DNA from: a virus
Virus record (IMG/VR): IMGVR_UViG_3300019360_000010
Span: 1-56,444 of that record
Direction: 5' to 3' (one strand)
DNA length: 56,444 bases
The position numbers were made by a program, and so were the translations under genes. Under the pieces are notes generated by a model that was given only the letters and a program-made list of their open reading frames with translations, did not search any database and was not told the origin of the DNA. Positions 21,640 to 28,714 of this stretch are shown here, piece after piece; position 1 is the stretch's first letter; every line of letters begins with the position of its first letter.

Positions 21640-23277
21640 CTACTCCTTCCTCCGGAACAGGTGCCGCCAGTTCGACGAACCGAGGACGAACGCGGCGAGG
21701 TCCTTCTTTTCTTTCAGCGCGTTGAGGATGTCCTCGTCCACCGAGTCCTCGGCCACCAGGTCGACGATCGCCAGCCCGCGCTGCCGGTTCATCGACTCGC
21801 CGCGATCCTCCGCCTGCGACCGTAGGCGGCGACGGTAGGTGTGGCCGTAGAAGATCATGCCCGGCGCGTTCGAGAAGTCCAGCCCGCGCCCGCCCGCCGC
21901 CGGCGTGCCGACGAGGTACTGGGAGTGGCCGGTCTGATACGCGGTCTTCGCCTCGGCGCGCGCGGCCTCGGGAACGGTGCCGTCATACCGCGAGGCCCAG
22001 CCACCCTTCCGGTCGTTCAGTACCCGGACGATCGTGTCCGCGTCCTGGTGGAACGTCGTCCAGATGGTTACCTGCGCGTCGCCGAACGTCTTGAGCTCGG
22101 CGAGGAGCGCGTCGAGCCGGGGATGGCGTGCCGGGTCGATCGGGGACAAGGGTTTCACCTGCACGATGAAGCCGAGGCCCTGGCAGGCGTCGCAACCGTC
22201 GCCCTGGCAGGCGTCGCAGGTCGTGGGCTCGCGCGTCTCGGGGAAGAAGTTGTGGCACACCTGCTGAAGGCGGAGGTACCGCGTCAGGACCATCGCGGCG
22301 GTGACCGTCCGGCCGTCCGCGAGGTCGGCCGTGAACCGGTCGGCGAGGTCGTTGTACACCCGGCGCTGCTCGTCGGATAGCTGATAGTACCGGCGCGTGA
22401 CGGTACGCGGCGGCAGGTCCTTCAGCTCGGTCCGGCGGATCACGGCCGCGAACCGGCTCAGCTTCGTCCGGTACTCGGGGAGGTTCTTGTACCCCACCAC
22501 GACCTCGTACGATCGCCCGGGAACGTCGCCGACGTATCCGCAGTCCGCGCAGCCCGCGCCCTTACAGGCGGCGTGTGGTAACATCGGCGAGCCGGGCTGG
22601 GCGGTCTTCTGGATGATCGCGTACCGGCGCTTGAACGCCATGAACGAGGTGAAGCCGAACGGCGCGTCGTTAAGGAACTGGACCTGGCCGTACGCGTCTA
22701 ACGGTGACTCGTCTACCGGCGTGCCGTCGAGGATGCGTCGCCAGGCGAACCAGGTCCGCAGCTTCACCATCGCCTTTTGGCGCTGCGAGGTGGTGTGCGC
22801 GAGGTCGGCCGACTCGTCCGACACGCCCATCATCTTGCCGCGCTCGGCGAGCCGGCGGACGATCGCGCGGAACGCGTCGTTCGTCGCCGCGTCGATGTTC
22901 GCCGACAGGACGCTGAGCCCGTCGTTGTGGTACAGCACGTCTACCGCGTGCTGGAACTTCTTCGACTTGGCGCGCGACGATCGCCACAGCAGCGCCTTGT
23001 ACTCCGTGCGCGGCGAGAGCCAGCGCGGGATCTCATCGGTGACCCAGTTCCGGTGAACGCCGTTCGGCGCGATCACGACGAGGGTGCGCAGGCTCGCGTC
23101 GTGGAACAGGCGCGCGGCCGAGTCGAGGATGATCCGCGTCTTGCCGGTACGCGGCTCGGCGAAGATGGCAAAAAAGTTGAGGTTCCAGGTCCGCCGGTAG
23201 ACCGTCGCCTGGTGATCCCAGGCCGGGAGCGACAGGCCGCGATAGTGGTGACCGTGAGAGCGGTGATCGATGAGCAT
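21640..23277 (-). CDS. SNF2-type SF2 helicase with two zinc-knuckle insertions
   Basis: A 545-aa protein. Walker A is AEPRTGKT (40-47), motif Ia is VVIAPNGVHRNW (68-79), the DEAH-type motif II is DESA (154-157), motif III is LDGTP (183-187). The C-terminal RecA-like domain has TIWTTFHQDADT, VGTPAAGGRGLDF and YRRRLRSQAEDRG. Two Cys insertions follow motif III: CKGAGCADC (238-246) and CDACQGDGCDAC (354-365, a DnaJ-like CxxCxGxG pattern). Phage SNF2-like proteins act in replication initiation, displacement of DNA-bound proteins, or recombination. It is the first early gene, next to the candidate origin. ATG at 23275-23277. Confidence 0.85.
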   Translation of the reverse strand: MLIDHRSHGHHYRGLSLPAWDHQATVYRRTWNLNFFAIFAEPRTGKTRIILDSAARLFHDASLRTLVVIAPNGVHRNWVTDEIPRWLSPRTEYKALLWRSSRAKSKKFQHAVDVLYHNDGLSVLSANIDAATNDAFRAIVRRLAERGKMMGVSDESADLAHTTSQRQKAMVKLRTWFAWRRILDGTPVDESPLDAYGQVQFLNDAPFGFTSFMAFKRRYAIIQKTAQPGSPMLPHAACKGAGCADCGYVGDVPGRSYEVVVGYKNLPEYRTKLSRFAAVIRRTELKDLPPRTVTRRYYQLSDEQRRVYNDLADRFTADLADGRTVTAAMVLTRYLRLQQVCHNFFPETREPTTCDACQGDGCDACQGLGFIVQVKPLSPIDPARHPRLDALLAELKTFGDAQVTIWTTFHQDADTIVRVLNDRKGGWASRYDGTVPEAARAEAKTAYQTGHSQYLVGTPAAGGRGLDFSNAPGMIFYGHTYRRRLRSQAEDRGESMNRQRGLAIVDLVAEDSVDEDILNALKEKKDLAAFVLGSSNWRHLFRRKE

Positions 23278-23298
23278 GTGCGTTCTTCTCGTTCTGTC

Positions 23299-23338
23299 GA
23301 TCGACGATGAAGCAGTTCAAACTGCTTCATCGTCGATC
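23299..23338. promoter_or_regulatory. 40-bp near-perfect palindrome upstream of the early operon
   Basis: Arms of 19 bp (GATCGACGATGAAGCAGTT at 23299-23317, complement at 23320-23338) around a 2-bp centre. It lies 22 bp upstream of the SNF2 helicase ATG and would be in the 5' leader. It could be an operator, a cruciform at the origin, or an RNA hairpin that controls the early transcript. Confidence 0.8.
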
Positions 23339-23412
23339 CGTGTGGCCTCAGATCAGACGAGCGTACGGGAACGACCGTCCGTGACCGACCCGACCCGAAT
23401 ACCGAAACGTAT

Positions 23413-23440
23413 TTCAAAATAACAGTGGTTTTATTTTGAA
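23413..23440. promoter_or_regulatory. 28-bp AT-rich inverted repeat, operator-like
   Basis: TTCAAAATAA and TTATTTTGAA, perfect 10-bp arms with an 8-bp spacer, typical of a dimeric regulator site. It is about 140 bp upstream of the first early gene, where a promoter for that operon would lie. No regulator gene in the window is an obvious partner. Confidence 0.6.
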
Positions 23441-23617
23441 CCGTTCTGGTTTATCTTAGCGGTTCCGGCTCGCAAGAGTGCGGGGAGCGAACGAAGTAGT
23501 CGGCCGAGGCGCAGATCTCGGTCGATTACTTGTCTCTACAGTTAGAATGGATAAGGTTGAACTTTCGTAAACAACCCGGAACGAATTGAAGGTAAGTACC
23601 GGGAATATTGGATAAAA

Positions 23618-23934
23618 TCAGCCAATCACCAGGCAATTTTTTGCCAAATAGAACGAAATCAACGGGTTAGGACCCGAAAAAATTGCCTGTTAACCTTCAG
23701 GCAATTAGCGTTGATTTTGTTCGATAAACCGCCTCTTCAACCTTAAATAATCGTTTGATATCAATACCCGTCTTTTCTTCTGATTAGACGCGGGGAGTTT
23801 TTTTTTCGAAAAAATTTTTCAAAAATAAATCAGCCAATCAGCCAATCAGCCAATATTCGACCGGGATCAAGTCCCTGATATCACGGCGAATATTGAATAA
23901 TTGCCTGAGTCCTTGCCTGAAAACTTCAGCCAAT
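23618..23934. repeat. Iteron-like repeat cluster, candidate replication origin
   Basis: CAGCCAAT occurs at about 23619-23626, as three tandem copies at 23831-23854, and at 23927-23934. The related CAGGCAA(TT) occurs at 23630-23638, 23681-23689 (inverted), 23698-23706, 23899-23907 (inverted) and 23913-23919 (inverted). The inverted pair at 23681-23706 makes a 9-bp dyad. Runs of A and T between them would melt easily. Iterons next to an AT-rich stretch and a helicase gene fit an origin. Binding sites for a transcription factor are the alternative. Confidence 0.6.
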
Positions 23935-23960
23935 TCGCTCGGTAAGTATATGATATGACA

Positions 23961-23974
23961 GGGGATTAATCCCC
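23961..23974. promoter_or_regulatory. 14-bp palindrome GGGGATTAATCCCC
   Basis: A perfect palindrome about 125 bp upstream of the NusG-like gene, just downstream of TATATGATATG, which could be a -10 region for the late operon (no good -35 seen). An operator overlapping the late promoter start is possible. Confidence 0.45.
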
Positions 23975-24096
23975 ACGCGTAATTTTTATGAACGTAGGAG
24001 ATTAAATCCACCGGGTACTCGCGCGTAGTTGAGTGGTCGGCGCGGCGCGAGCGCGGTAACCTCCCCCGTACCCGCGCCGTTAAGAGGGGACGAACG

Positions 24097-24576
24097 GTGA
24101 TCGATCAGCAGCGTTGGTATGTAGCCGCGACTCAATCGAAATCCGAACAGCTCGCCGAGGACCATCTTAAACGACAGCACTTCACCGTCATGCTGCCGTG
24201 GATCATCGATCCGACCGGCCGGCGTGAGCTGCGGTTTCCCGGCTATATTCTCGTCGCGTTCGATCGCGACACCGATCGATGGCGGTCGATCAATGGAACG
24301 CGCGGTGTAAAGGCGTTGCTGTTCGGCGAGTATCCGACGCCTCTGCCGCGTGATGCGATCGCGGCGATTCCGGCGATCGAGACCTTCGGTCCGTTCTCCC
24401 CGTCCGCGCGTCCATTTGATACCGGCGACCGCGTGCGCGTGATCGATGGTCCGTTCGAGGGGCACGTTGGCACCATCGGTCTTACCGGCGTTGAGCGCGT
24501 TCAAATACTGCTTAGTTTACTTTCGCGGACCGTTAAGGTATATGTCTCACCCCATCAGATAGACCACGCCGCGTAG
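24097..24576 (+). CDS. NusG/RfaH-like transcription processivity factor
   Basis: A 159-aa protein with an NGN domain (about 5-77: QRWYVAATQSKSEQLAEDHL, then RFPGYILVAF and a NGTRGVKALL end) and a KOW domain (about 108-155: GDRVRVIDGPFEGHVGTI). NusG paralogs bind RNA polymerase and suppress pausing or termination; RfaH-type members work on specific operons. The GTG at 24097 follows AAGAGGGGACG. It is the first gene of the late plus-strand operon, so it probably lets polymerase run through the roughly 29 kb that follows. No ops-type element was identified. The NGN and KOW motifs are clear; specificity is inference. Confidence 0.88.
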   Translation: MIDQQRWYVAATQSKSEQLAEDHLKRQHFTVMLPWIIDPTGRRELRFPGYILVAFDRDTDRWRSINGTRGVKALLFGEYPTPLPRDAIAAIPAIETFGPFSPSARPFDTGDRVRVIDGPFEGHVGTIGLTGVERVQILLSLLSRTVKVYVSPHQIDHAA

Positions 24577-24617
24577 TTGCATACCGAGCGCTACTGCGGT
24601 AGCTATCAGCGGAGACG

Positions 24618-24725
24618 TTGCTGAAACGCTGGTCGGTCTTCAAGTCCATCCTCTTCATTCTCGCGTCGTCGACCATCGCCTGGGCGGTGATCGTGAACGC
24701 GTTCCTTTACCTGTGGAGGCGTTGA
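24618..24725 (+). CDS. Small membrane peptide (35 aa)
   Basis: A 36-codon frame (including stop) from TTG at 24618 (CTG at 24621 is equally possible) behind CGGAG. The peptide reads KRWSVFKSILFILASSTIAW and on to FLYLWRR, a single membrane helix with basic ends. Its stop overlaps the next ATG (TGATG). The non-standard start keeps confidence low; the overlap with the next gene favours it. Confidence 0.4.
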   Translation: MLKRWSVFKSILFILASSTIAWAVIVNAFLYLWRR

Positions 24726-24985
24726 TGGGTAAGCTCAGTAAGCTCGTAGCTGCTGTTGCTGGTCCGCGATCGGAGAACGAGTACGCGTCGATCGACGTGC
24801 GGAAGATCGACAACGGATACGTCACGCGTCAGTCGCGTCACAGCGACGATGGCGGATACGAGTCGAAGGAGACGTTCTCTCCGGATCGCCCGTCGCTCGA
24901 GGCCGAGGTCGCGCCGCCGCCCGATGCGGGCCAGGCGGCCGGTGCCGGGTTGATGGCGCGCGCTAAGCGCGTGCTGAGTCGATAG
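24725..24985 (+). CDS. Hypothetical 86-aa protein
   Basis: ATG at 24725 with GGAGG 5 nt upstream, which decides against a longer GTG start at 24713. Starts MGKLSKLVAAVAGPRSENEY, has a YASIDVRKIDNGYVTRQSRH core, then an acidic Pro-rich linker and a short basic helix. Small proteins with this I-x-N-G-Y-V-x-x core recur in phage late regions near structural genes; role unknown. Confidence 0.65.
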   Translation: MGKLSKLVAAVAGPRSENEYASIDVRKIDNGYVTRQSRHSDDGGYESKETFSPDRPSLEAEVAPPPDAGQAAGAGLMARAKRVLSR

Positions 24986-24994
24986 GAGGTAGAG

Positions 24995-25213
24995 GTGGCT
25001 CGTAACAAAGACGGCAACATGAACAAAGAACCTCCTCGCGACATGTTTTCGCCAAAACAGGTCGCGGGTTTCAAGGCATTTCTTTCAAGCAGAAAGGATC
25101 ATAAACCGCGCGACACGCACGCTATCGCAAAGAAAGCCGCCGCGACGCGCAAGGCCCACGGTTCGGGTCTCTCCGGCAACCTCGCTCGCGCCGGTGCCCA
25201 CGCGAAGCGATGA
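24995..25213 (+). CDS. Hypothetical 72-aa basic protein
   Basis: GTG at 24995 behind AGGAGGTAGAG. Starts MARNKDGNMNKEPPRDMFSP and is rich in Lys, Arg and Ala towards the C-terminus (AIAKKAAATRKAHGSGLSGN). Highly charged and probably nucleic-acid-binding or disordered. It overlaps the O-antigen-ligase-like gene (ATGA). Confidence 0.6.
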   Translation: MARNKDGNMNKEPPRDMFSPKQVAGFKAFLSSRKDHKPRDTHAIAKKAAATRKAHGSGLSGNLARAGAHAKR

Positions 25214-26286
25214 CGTATTTCTTCGGCGCTCTCATCACCGCCTTCTATCTCCCCTGGTATCCTCGATCGGGTGTCGAGTTCCGCTGGGTGGTGATCCTGG
25301 TGGGCATATCGGCGCTGATGTGGGCCGAACGTCGAGAACTGCCGTGGACGTTGGCCGTAAAGCTGTTCGCGGCGTTCTACGTCCTCGCCACCTGCTCACT
25401 GGCCTGGTCGGACTACCCGTTGTTGTCGATCGGTCGTTGGTTTGAGCTGACGGCGCTGGCGGTCGTGTTCTATCTCGGTGGCGTGCTGGAACGCGTGGAT
25501 GAGCTGCTGACCGGGTTGATCATCGGTCTGGTGCCGTCCGTACTGCTGCTGCCGTTTCAGCTCGCGGGCTGGTCGCCGGTCGAACAGTGGTCCGTACCGG
25601 CGGGGGTTTTCGTCAGTAAGCTGCAGCTCGTTGAGGTAGCGGTCCCGCTGTTGTTCGTATCGGTTGCGCGCGGTTGGTGGTGGAGCGCGCTGATCTGCGC
25701 CTCAGCGGCGATCCTGCCGTCCGTGCGTGGCGCGTGGCTGGCGCTCGTCGTGACATCACTCATCGCGATGACGCGCCGGCCACGTTGCGACTGGCGCTGT
25801 CTAACCGGCGCGACGTGTCTGTTACTGTTGTTTGCCGTCGCGTTGGGGGTGCTGCTGAACCCGATCACCGTTCAACACCGGTTGCTGATCTGGTCCGAGA
25901 CGATCGCCGCCCTCACGCCGCTCGGCCACGGGCTCGGTTCGCACCTCCCGGTGTACGGCGCGGCGCACGCGCACAACGACTTTCTGGAGATCGCATACGA
26001 GCTCGGTGTACCCGGCGTGATGTTGTTCGTCGTGGCGATATCGTCGTTGACGCGGTTCGGTGGAGAGTGGCATGGTATCGTCAGTCTCGTCATCTTGTCG
26101 CTTACCTCTTTTCCCCTTCAAAATCCGGCGTCGAGCGTGGTGTTCGCGTTGCTTGCTGGCGGTCTGGCTGTTGATCGTTGGCGCGCATGGTACGATGATC
26201 GTGATGAGCGAGATCGTGTTCGTGAGGAGCTTTTCGCTGACGTCCGACGATCGCCCGCTGGCTATCCGGTTCGCGGCCGCTCTTGA
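25210..26286 (+). CDS. O-antigen ligase/polymerase-like polytopic membrane protein
   Basis: A 358-aa protein with about ten hydrophobic spans. SVRGAWLALVV (171-181) resembles the Arg-Gly loop of the WaaL/Wzy family, and AHAHNDFLEIAYELGVPGV (252-270) is the Wzy_C signature (H-x-H-N-x-x-L-x-x-x-x-E-x-G). Family members join polysaccharide repeat units or move O-antigen to lipid A core in the inner membrane. A host-derived surface-polysaccharide enzyme in a phage late operon could change LPS to stop released virions from adsorbing to debris or kin. It lies directly below the NusG-like gene. The ATG overlaps the upstream stop. The C-terminal 30 residues overlap the next gene in another frame. Confidence 0.78.
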   Translation: MTYFFGALITAFYLPWYPRSGVEFRWVVILVGISALMWAERRELPWTLAVKLFAAFYVLATCSLAWSDYPLLSIGRWFELTALAVVFYLGGVLERVDELLTGLIIGLVPSVLLLPFQLAGWSPVEQWSVPAGVFVSKLQLVEVAVPLLFVSVARGWWWSALICASAAILPSVRGAWLALVVTSLIAMTRRPRCDWRCLTGATCLLLLFAVALGVLLNPITVQHRLLIWSETIAALTPLGHGLGSHLPVYGAAHAHNDFLEIAYELGVPGVMLFVVAISSLTRFGGEWHGIVSLVILSLTSFPLQNPASSVVFALLAGGLAVDRWRAWYDDRDERDRVREELFADVRRSPAGYPVRGRS

Positions 26287-26404
26287 TCCGACGAGTCGGA
26301 AACTGTACCAGTTCACGGTGATCCTTGATACGATGGCACAACCCCAGCACGCGGCCACCGCAGGCCAAACCGGTACCGGTAGTCAAAACGGTGCCGCCCG
26401 CTGA
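26204..26404 (+). CDS. Hypothetical 66-aa protein (overlapping)
   Basis: ATG at 26204 (an ATG three codons upstream, at 26195, is also possible). Starts MSEIVFVRSFSLTSDDRPLA and continues LYQFTVILDTM with a disordered tail. It overlaps the 3' end of the membrane-protein gene by 83 nt in a different frame and the next gene by 14 nt or more. No ribosome-binding site is obvious, so this is a weaker call. Confidence 0.45.
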   Translation: MSEIVFVRSFSLTSDDRPLAIRFAAALDPTSRKLYQFTVILDTMAQPQHAATAGQTGTGSQNGAAR

Positions 26405-26693
26405 ACCGATCTCGAAGACCGCCGCGTCCGTCCCGCTGAAGTCGGAGAAAGATGTCTGGCTGTTGAAGCGAAACAGCAAGTACACGGACGAGCAGCGCGC
26501 GGCCGTTCTCAAGCTGTACGATCAGGCAAAGTATACCTACGACCAGATCTCGAAGATGACCGGCGTCGGTAAAGGTACGTGCGCTTACGTCGTATACGCA
26601 CGAAAGCACGGGTTAACTAAGATCCATTCGGACGCGTCGCGTGTTTCGCCGCCATCGCGCGACTCGGCAACATCAACTGGTGGCGAGGAGTAG
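26391..26693 (+). CDS. Helix-turn-helix protein (about 100 aa)
   Basis: The region KYTDEQRAAVLKLYDQAKYT followed by YDQISKMTGVGKGTCAYVV is a homeodomain-like HTH (helix, helix, turn, recognition helix). GTG at 26391 gives 100 aa and little overlap; a TTG at 26325 would give 122 aa and more overlap with the preceding gene. HTH proteins of this size may be regulators or TerS-like. The packaging TerS is more likely the gene at 35678, so a regulatory role is preferred. Confidence 0.6.
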   Translation: MPPAEPISKTAASVPLKSEKDVWLLKRNSKYTDEQRAAVLKLYDQAKYTYDQISKMTGVGKGTCAYVVYARKHGLTKIHSDASRVSPPSRDSATSTGGEE

Positions 26694-26698
26694 AACGA

Positions 26699-27220
26699 AT
26701 GAAGTTCCGTTATGGACTCTTCGCCGCGTTCGCGGCGTTGCTGATCGGCGCGGTAGTTCACGCGCAGTCGATCACGCCCGGGATGCCGACGATCCCGCTG
26801 CCGCTGACGGGCGACGAGACCTTCGCGCTCGATACGAACCTGTCGGGCGGCCGGCAACCGCAGACGGGCAAGCTCACGATCCTCCAGGCTCAGGGGCTCT
26901 CGCCCGTTACGCTGACCGACGGCACGACGATCACGCCGTCCGGTACGGCGGGCAACATGTTCCGCGTCGTGCTGGGCGGTAATCGTACGATCGCCAACTT
27001 CAGCCCGGCACCGGCAGCCGAGTCGATCTTCAAGATCCTGGTGATCCAAGATTTCACCGGATCACGCACGGTCACGTGGGGCTCGTTGTTCAAGTGGTTC
27101 GGCGGCAGCGCGCCCACGCTGACCACGACCGGGACACGCGGTGACATGATCACGTGCTTGTACGACAGCGCGGGATCGGGCTATTACCTCTGCGACAAGC
27201 AGCTGAACATCACACCATAG
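26699..27220 (+). CDS. Secreted or virion-surface protein with signal peptide (173 aa)
   Basis: MKFRYGLFAAFAALLIGAVV followed by HAQS is a typical Sec signal peptide with cleavage after HA. The rest is beta-rich and Thr/Gly-rich (ALDTNLSGGRQPQTGKLTIL, LTDGTTITPSGTAGNMFRVV), like fibre or decoration domains. ATG at 26699 behind GAGGAG. A signal peptide on a phage structural-type protein is unusual; it may be displayed on or released from the host, or the leader may be residual from a bacterial source. Confidence 0.7.
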   Translation: MKFRYGLFAAFAALLIGAVVHAQSITPGMPTIPLPLTGDETFALDTNLSGGRQPQTGKLTILQAQGLSPVTLTDGTTITPSGTAGNMFRVVLGGNRTIANFSPAPAAESIFKILVIQDFTGSRTVTWGSLFKWFGGSAPTLTTTGTRGDMITCLYDSAGSGYYLCDKQLNITP

Positions 27221-27249
27221 CCGCCGGTCCACATCCCGGCGACTAGCGC

Positions 27250-27302
27250 GGCGGCCGAGTTTCCCCTGGTGCATTCCCTGTGAGCTGGCGAGCTCGGCCG
27301 CC
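27250..27302. terminator. Hairpin in the 27221-27334 gap
   Basis: GGCGGCCGAG (27250-27259) pairs with CTCGGCCGCC (27293-27302) over a 33-nt loop, followed by GTCGTTTCC. It may attenuate or process the late transcript between the secreted protein and the next genes; with a NusG-like factor upstream, readthrough is expected. Confidence 0.4.
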
Positions 27303-27334
27303 GTCGTTTCCACCGCGTATCAAAGGAGATCTAC

Positions 27335-27517
27335 ATGGCGCGCAAGAAGTACACGGGACCGGTCGAGCACCTGAAGGAACGGTACGCTGACGTCGTGGAA
27401 GTCGAGGGCGACGCGTCTACGGTCCGGGCGAAGTTCGAGATCAAGAACGGCGACATGCCGGCCGTCGAGGAAGCTGCCAACGGATACTACGGTTATCCGG
27501 CGGCGGACTTCTCATAG
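27335..27517 (+). CDS. Hypothetical 60-aa protein
   Basis: ATG at 27335 behind AAAGGAG. Starts MARKKYTGPVEHLKERYADV and ends NGYYGYPAADFS. Charged, with an ASTVRAKFEIKNGD strand. No family recognised. It is one of several small genes between the secreted protein and the fibre-like genes. Confidence 0.65.
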   Translation: MARKKYTGPVEHLKERYADVVEVEGDASTVRAKFEIKNGDMPAVEEAANGYYGYPAADFS

Positions 27518-27541
27518 TCACGAGCTGAAGGAGCGCCCTCG

Positions 27542-27892
27542 ATGGGAACCGTCCCGAACATCCCGGGTTTTGCGGTCACGCCGTTCGAGGGCGTTTCCGG
27601 CGCGTCGATCAACCTCGCGTGCGGCGCGGTGACGAACCGCGCCGCCGTGCTGCCGACGCCTCTCGAGAACGCGAACTTGAAGTTGCGCCAGGTTCGCATC
27701 GCCAACACCTCGCTCGACACCGACATCTTCATCGCGTGGGGTGACGTCACCGTCGTCGCGACGACAGCTACCGGTATGGCCGTCCCTCACGGGGACGTTG
27801 AGATCATCACTATCGGTGCAGCGACTCACATCGCAGGTATCACCGCTGGTGGAATAGCTACCTTGAACATCACGCCGGGTGGCGGGGTGTAG
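27542..27892 (+). CDS. Putative small structural protein (116 aa)
   Basis: ATG at 27542. Starts MGTVPNIPGFAVTPFEGVSG; the rest is strand-rich, hydrophobic and nearly free of charge (LKLRQVRIANTSLDTDIFIA, HIAGITAGGIATLNITPGGG). This composition is typical of phage decoration or fibre-tip jelly-roll proteins. No exact family. Confidence 0.6.
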   Translation: MGTVPNIPGFAVTPFEGVSGASINLACGAVTNRAAVLPTPLENANLKLRQVRIANTSLDTDIFIAWGDVTVVATTATGMAVPHGDVEIITIGAATHIAGITAGGIATLNITPGGGV

Positions 27893-27951
27893 AGCGCGAC
27901 GGCCGGCGCGCGCTTTAATCGCCGACCAACCACTAGCGAGGAGATATCTGA

Positions 27952-28422
27952 ATGGCAGCGTATGCGTTGAACAACGAGCTGGCCGGCACCCAGCAGGCGA
28001 CGACGACTACGTACAAGACGTTGATCGCGATGACGGCCGCGACCGCGACCCTCCGCCGCGCGTTCCTGTACGATGTGCTGATGGGTTGTGCCGGCACCCC
28101 GGCGAACAACAGCTATGTCTTCGACATCTCGCGTCAGACCGCCGCCGGCACGTCCACGTCGGCTACGCCGACCATCCTCGATCCGGCCGACGCCGCGTCG
28201 GGCACCGTGGGCTCGGCGAACTTCACCGCCGAGGGCACCATCACCGCCGCGTCGTCGGTGCTGAACCTGGCGATGAACCAGCAGGCCTCGTATCGCTGGG
28301 TGGCATACGGCGACGCGCAGCGGCTCGTCGTGCCCGGCACGAACCTGAACGGGTTCGCCGGTCGCGCGAAGTCGGCGGCGGGCACCGTGATCTGCAACAT
28401 GCAGTTCTACTACGCGGAGTAA
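27952..28422 (+). CDS. Putative structural protein (156 aa)
   Basis: ATG at 27952 behind GAGGAGATATCTG. Starts MAAYALNNELAGTQQATTTT, is Ala/Thr-rich and strand-rich, and ends VICNMQFYYAE. It resembles small virion surface proteins found beside fibre genes. The function was assigned by composition and place only. Confidence 0.6.
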   Translation: MAAYALNNELAGTQQATTTTYKTLIAMTAATATLRRAFLYDVLMGCAGTPANNSYVFDISRQTAAGTSTSATPTILDPADAASGTVGSANFTAEGTITAASSVLNLAMNQQASYRWVAYGDAQRLVVPGTNLNGFAGRAKSAAGTVICNMQFYYAE

Positions 28423-28429
28423 CCTCGCG

Positions 28430-28714
28430 ATGGCGATGCGCAGACCCGGGGGATATCTGTTCGGGTTCTTTCCCGATCGGAAGCCTGACGAATGCGACTC
28501 GTTTACCTGCCGGCACTGCCAGCAGGTCGTGTTCGTTCGCGGTAAGGAACGTCCCGACGATGTCGGTGGTTTCTGCCGGGTCTGCACCTCGCTGATCTGC
28601 CCGCGCTGCGTGAACCACGCCCGCGTCGGGATCACGTGCGACGTGATCGAGAAGAAGCTTGATCGCTCCGAGAAGACCAACACACCGGTCTATGTAGGAC
28701 CGATCACGCTATGA
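28430..28714 (+). CDS. Zinc-finger protein (94 aa)
   Basis: Starts MAMRRPGGYLFGFFPDRKPD. SFTCRHCQQVVFV is the first knuckle, GFCRVCTSLICPRCVNH the second and third. This six- or seven-Cys arrangement fits two zinc sites. Such proteins occur next to fibre genes in phages of alpha- and betaproteobacteria without known function. It overlaps the large gene that follows (ATGA). Confidence 0.7.
   Translation: MAMRRPGGYLFGFFPDRKPDECDSFTCRHCQQVVFVRGKERPDDVGGFCRVCTSLICPRCVNHARVGITCDVIEKKLDRSEKTNTPVYVGPITL

Larger units (their letters stand above)
23278..24096. other. 819-bp divergent AT-rich intergenic control region
   Basis: No gene was found here on either strand. The minus early operon and plus late operon diverge from it. 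From left to right it holds a 40-bp palindrome (23299-23338), a 28-bp AT-rich inverted repeat (23413-23440), a repeat-rich stretch (23618-23934), A/T runs at about 23797-23826, a 14-bp palindrome (23961-23974), and a GC-rich leader before the NusG-like gene with a CGGGTAC/GTACCCG pair. It contrasts sharply in base composition with the rest of the genome. A replication origin and the main promoters are the obvious guesses. Confidence 0.75.

Noticed and set aside
23278-24096. Intergenic region searched for tRNA or integrase attachment site
   Set aside because: No cloverleaf or integrase gene recognised; palindromes and iterons fit control or origin functions better.
26391-26693. HTH protein considered as terminase small subunit
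   Set aside because: A TerS-like gene lies directly upstream of TerL at 35678-36235; the HTH protein is 9 kb away.
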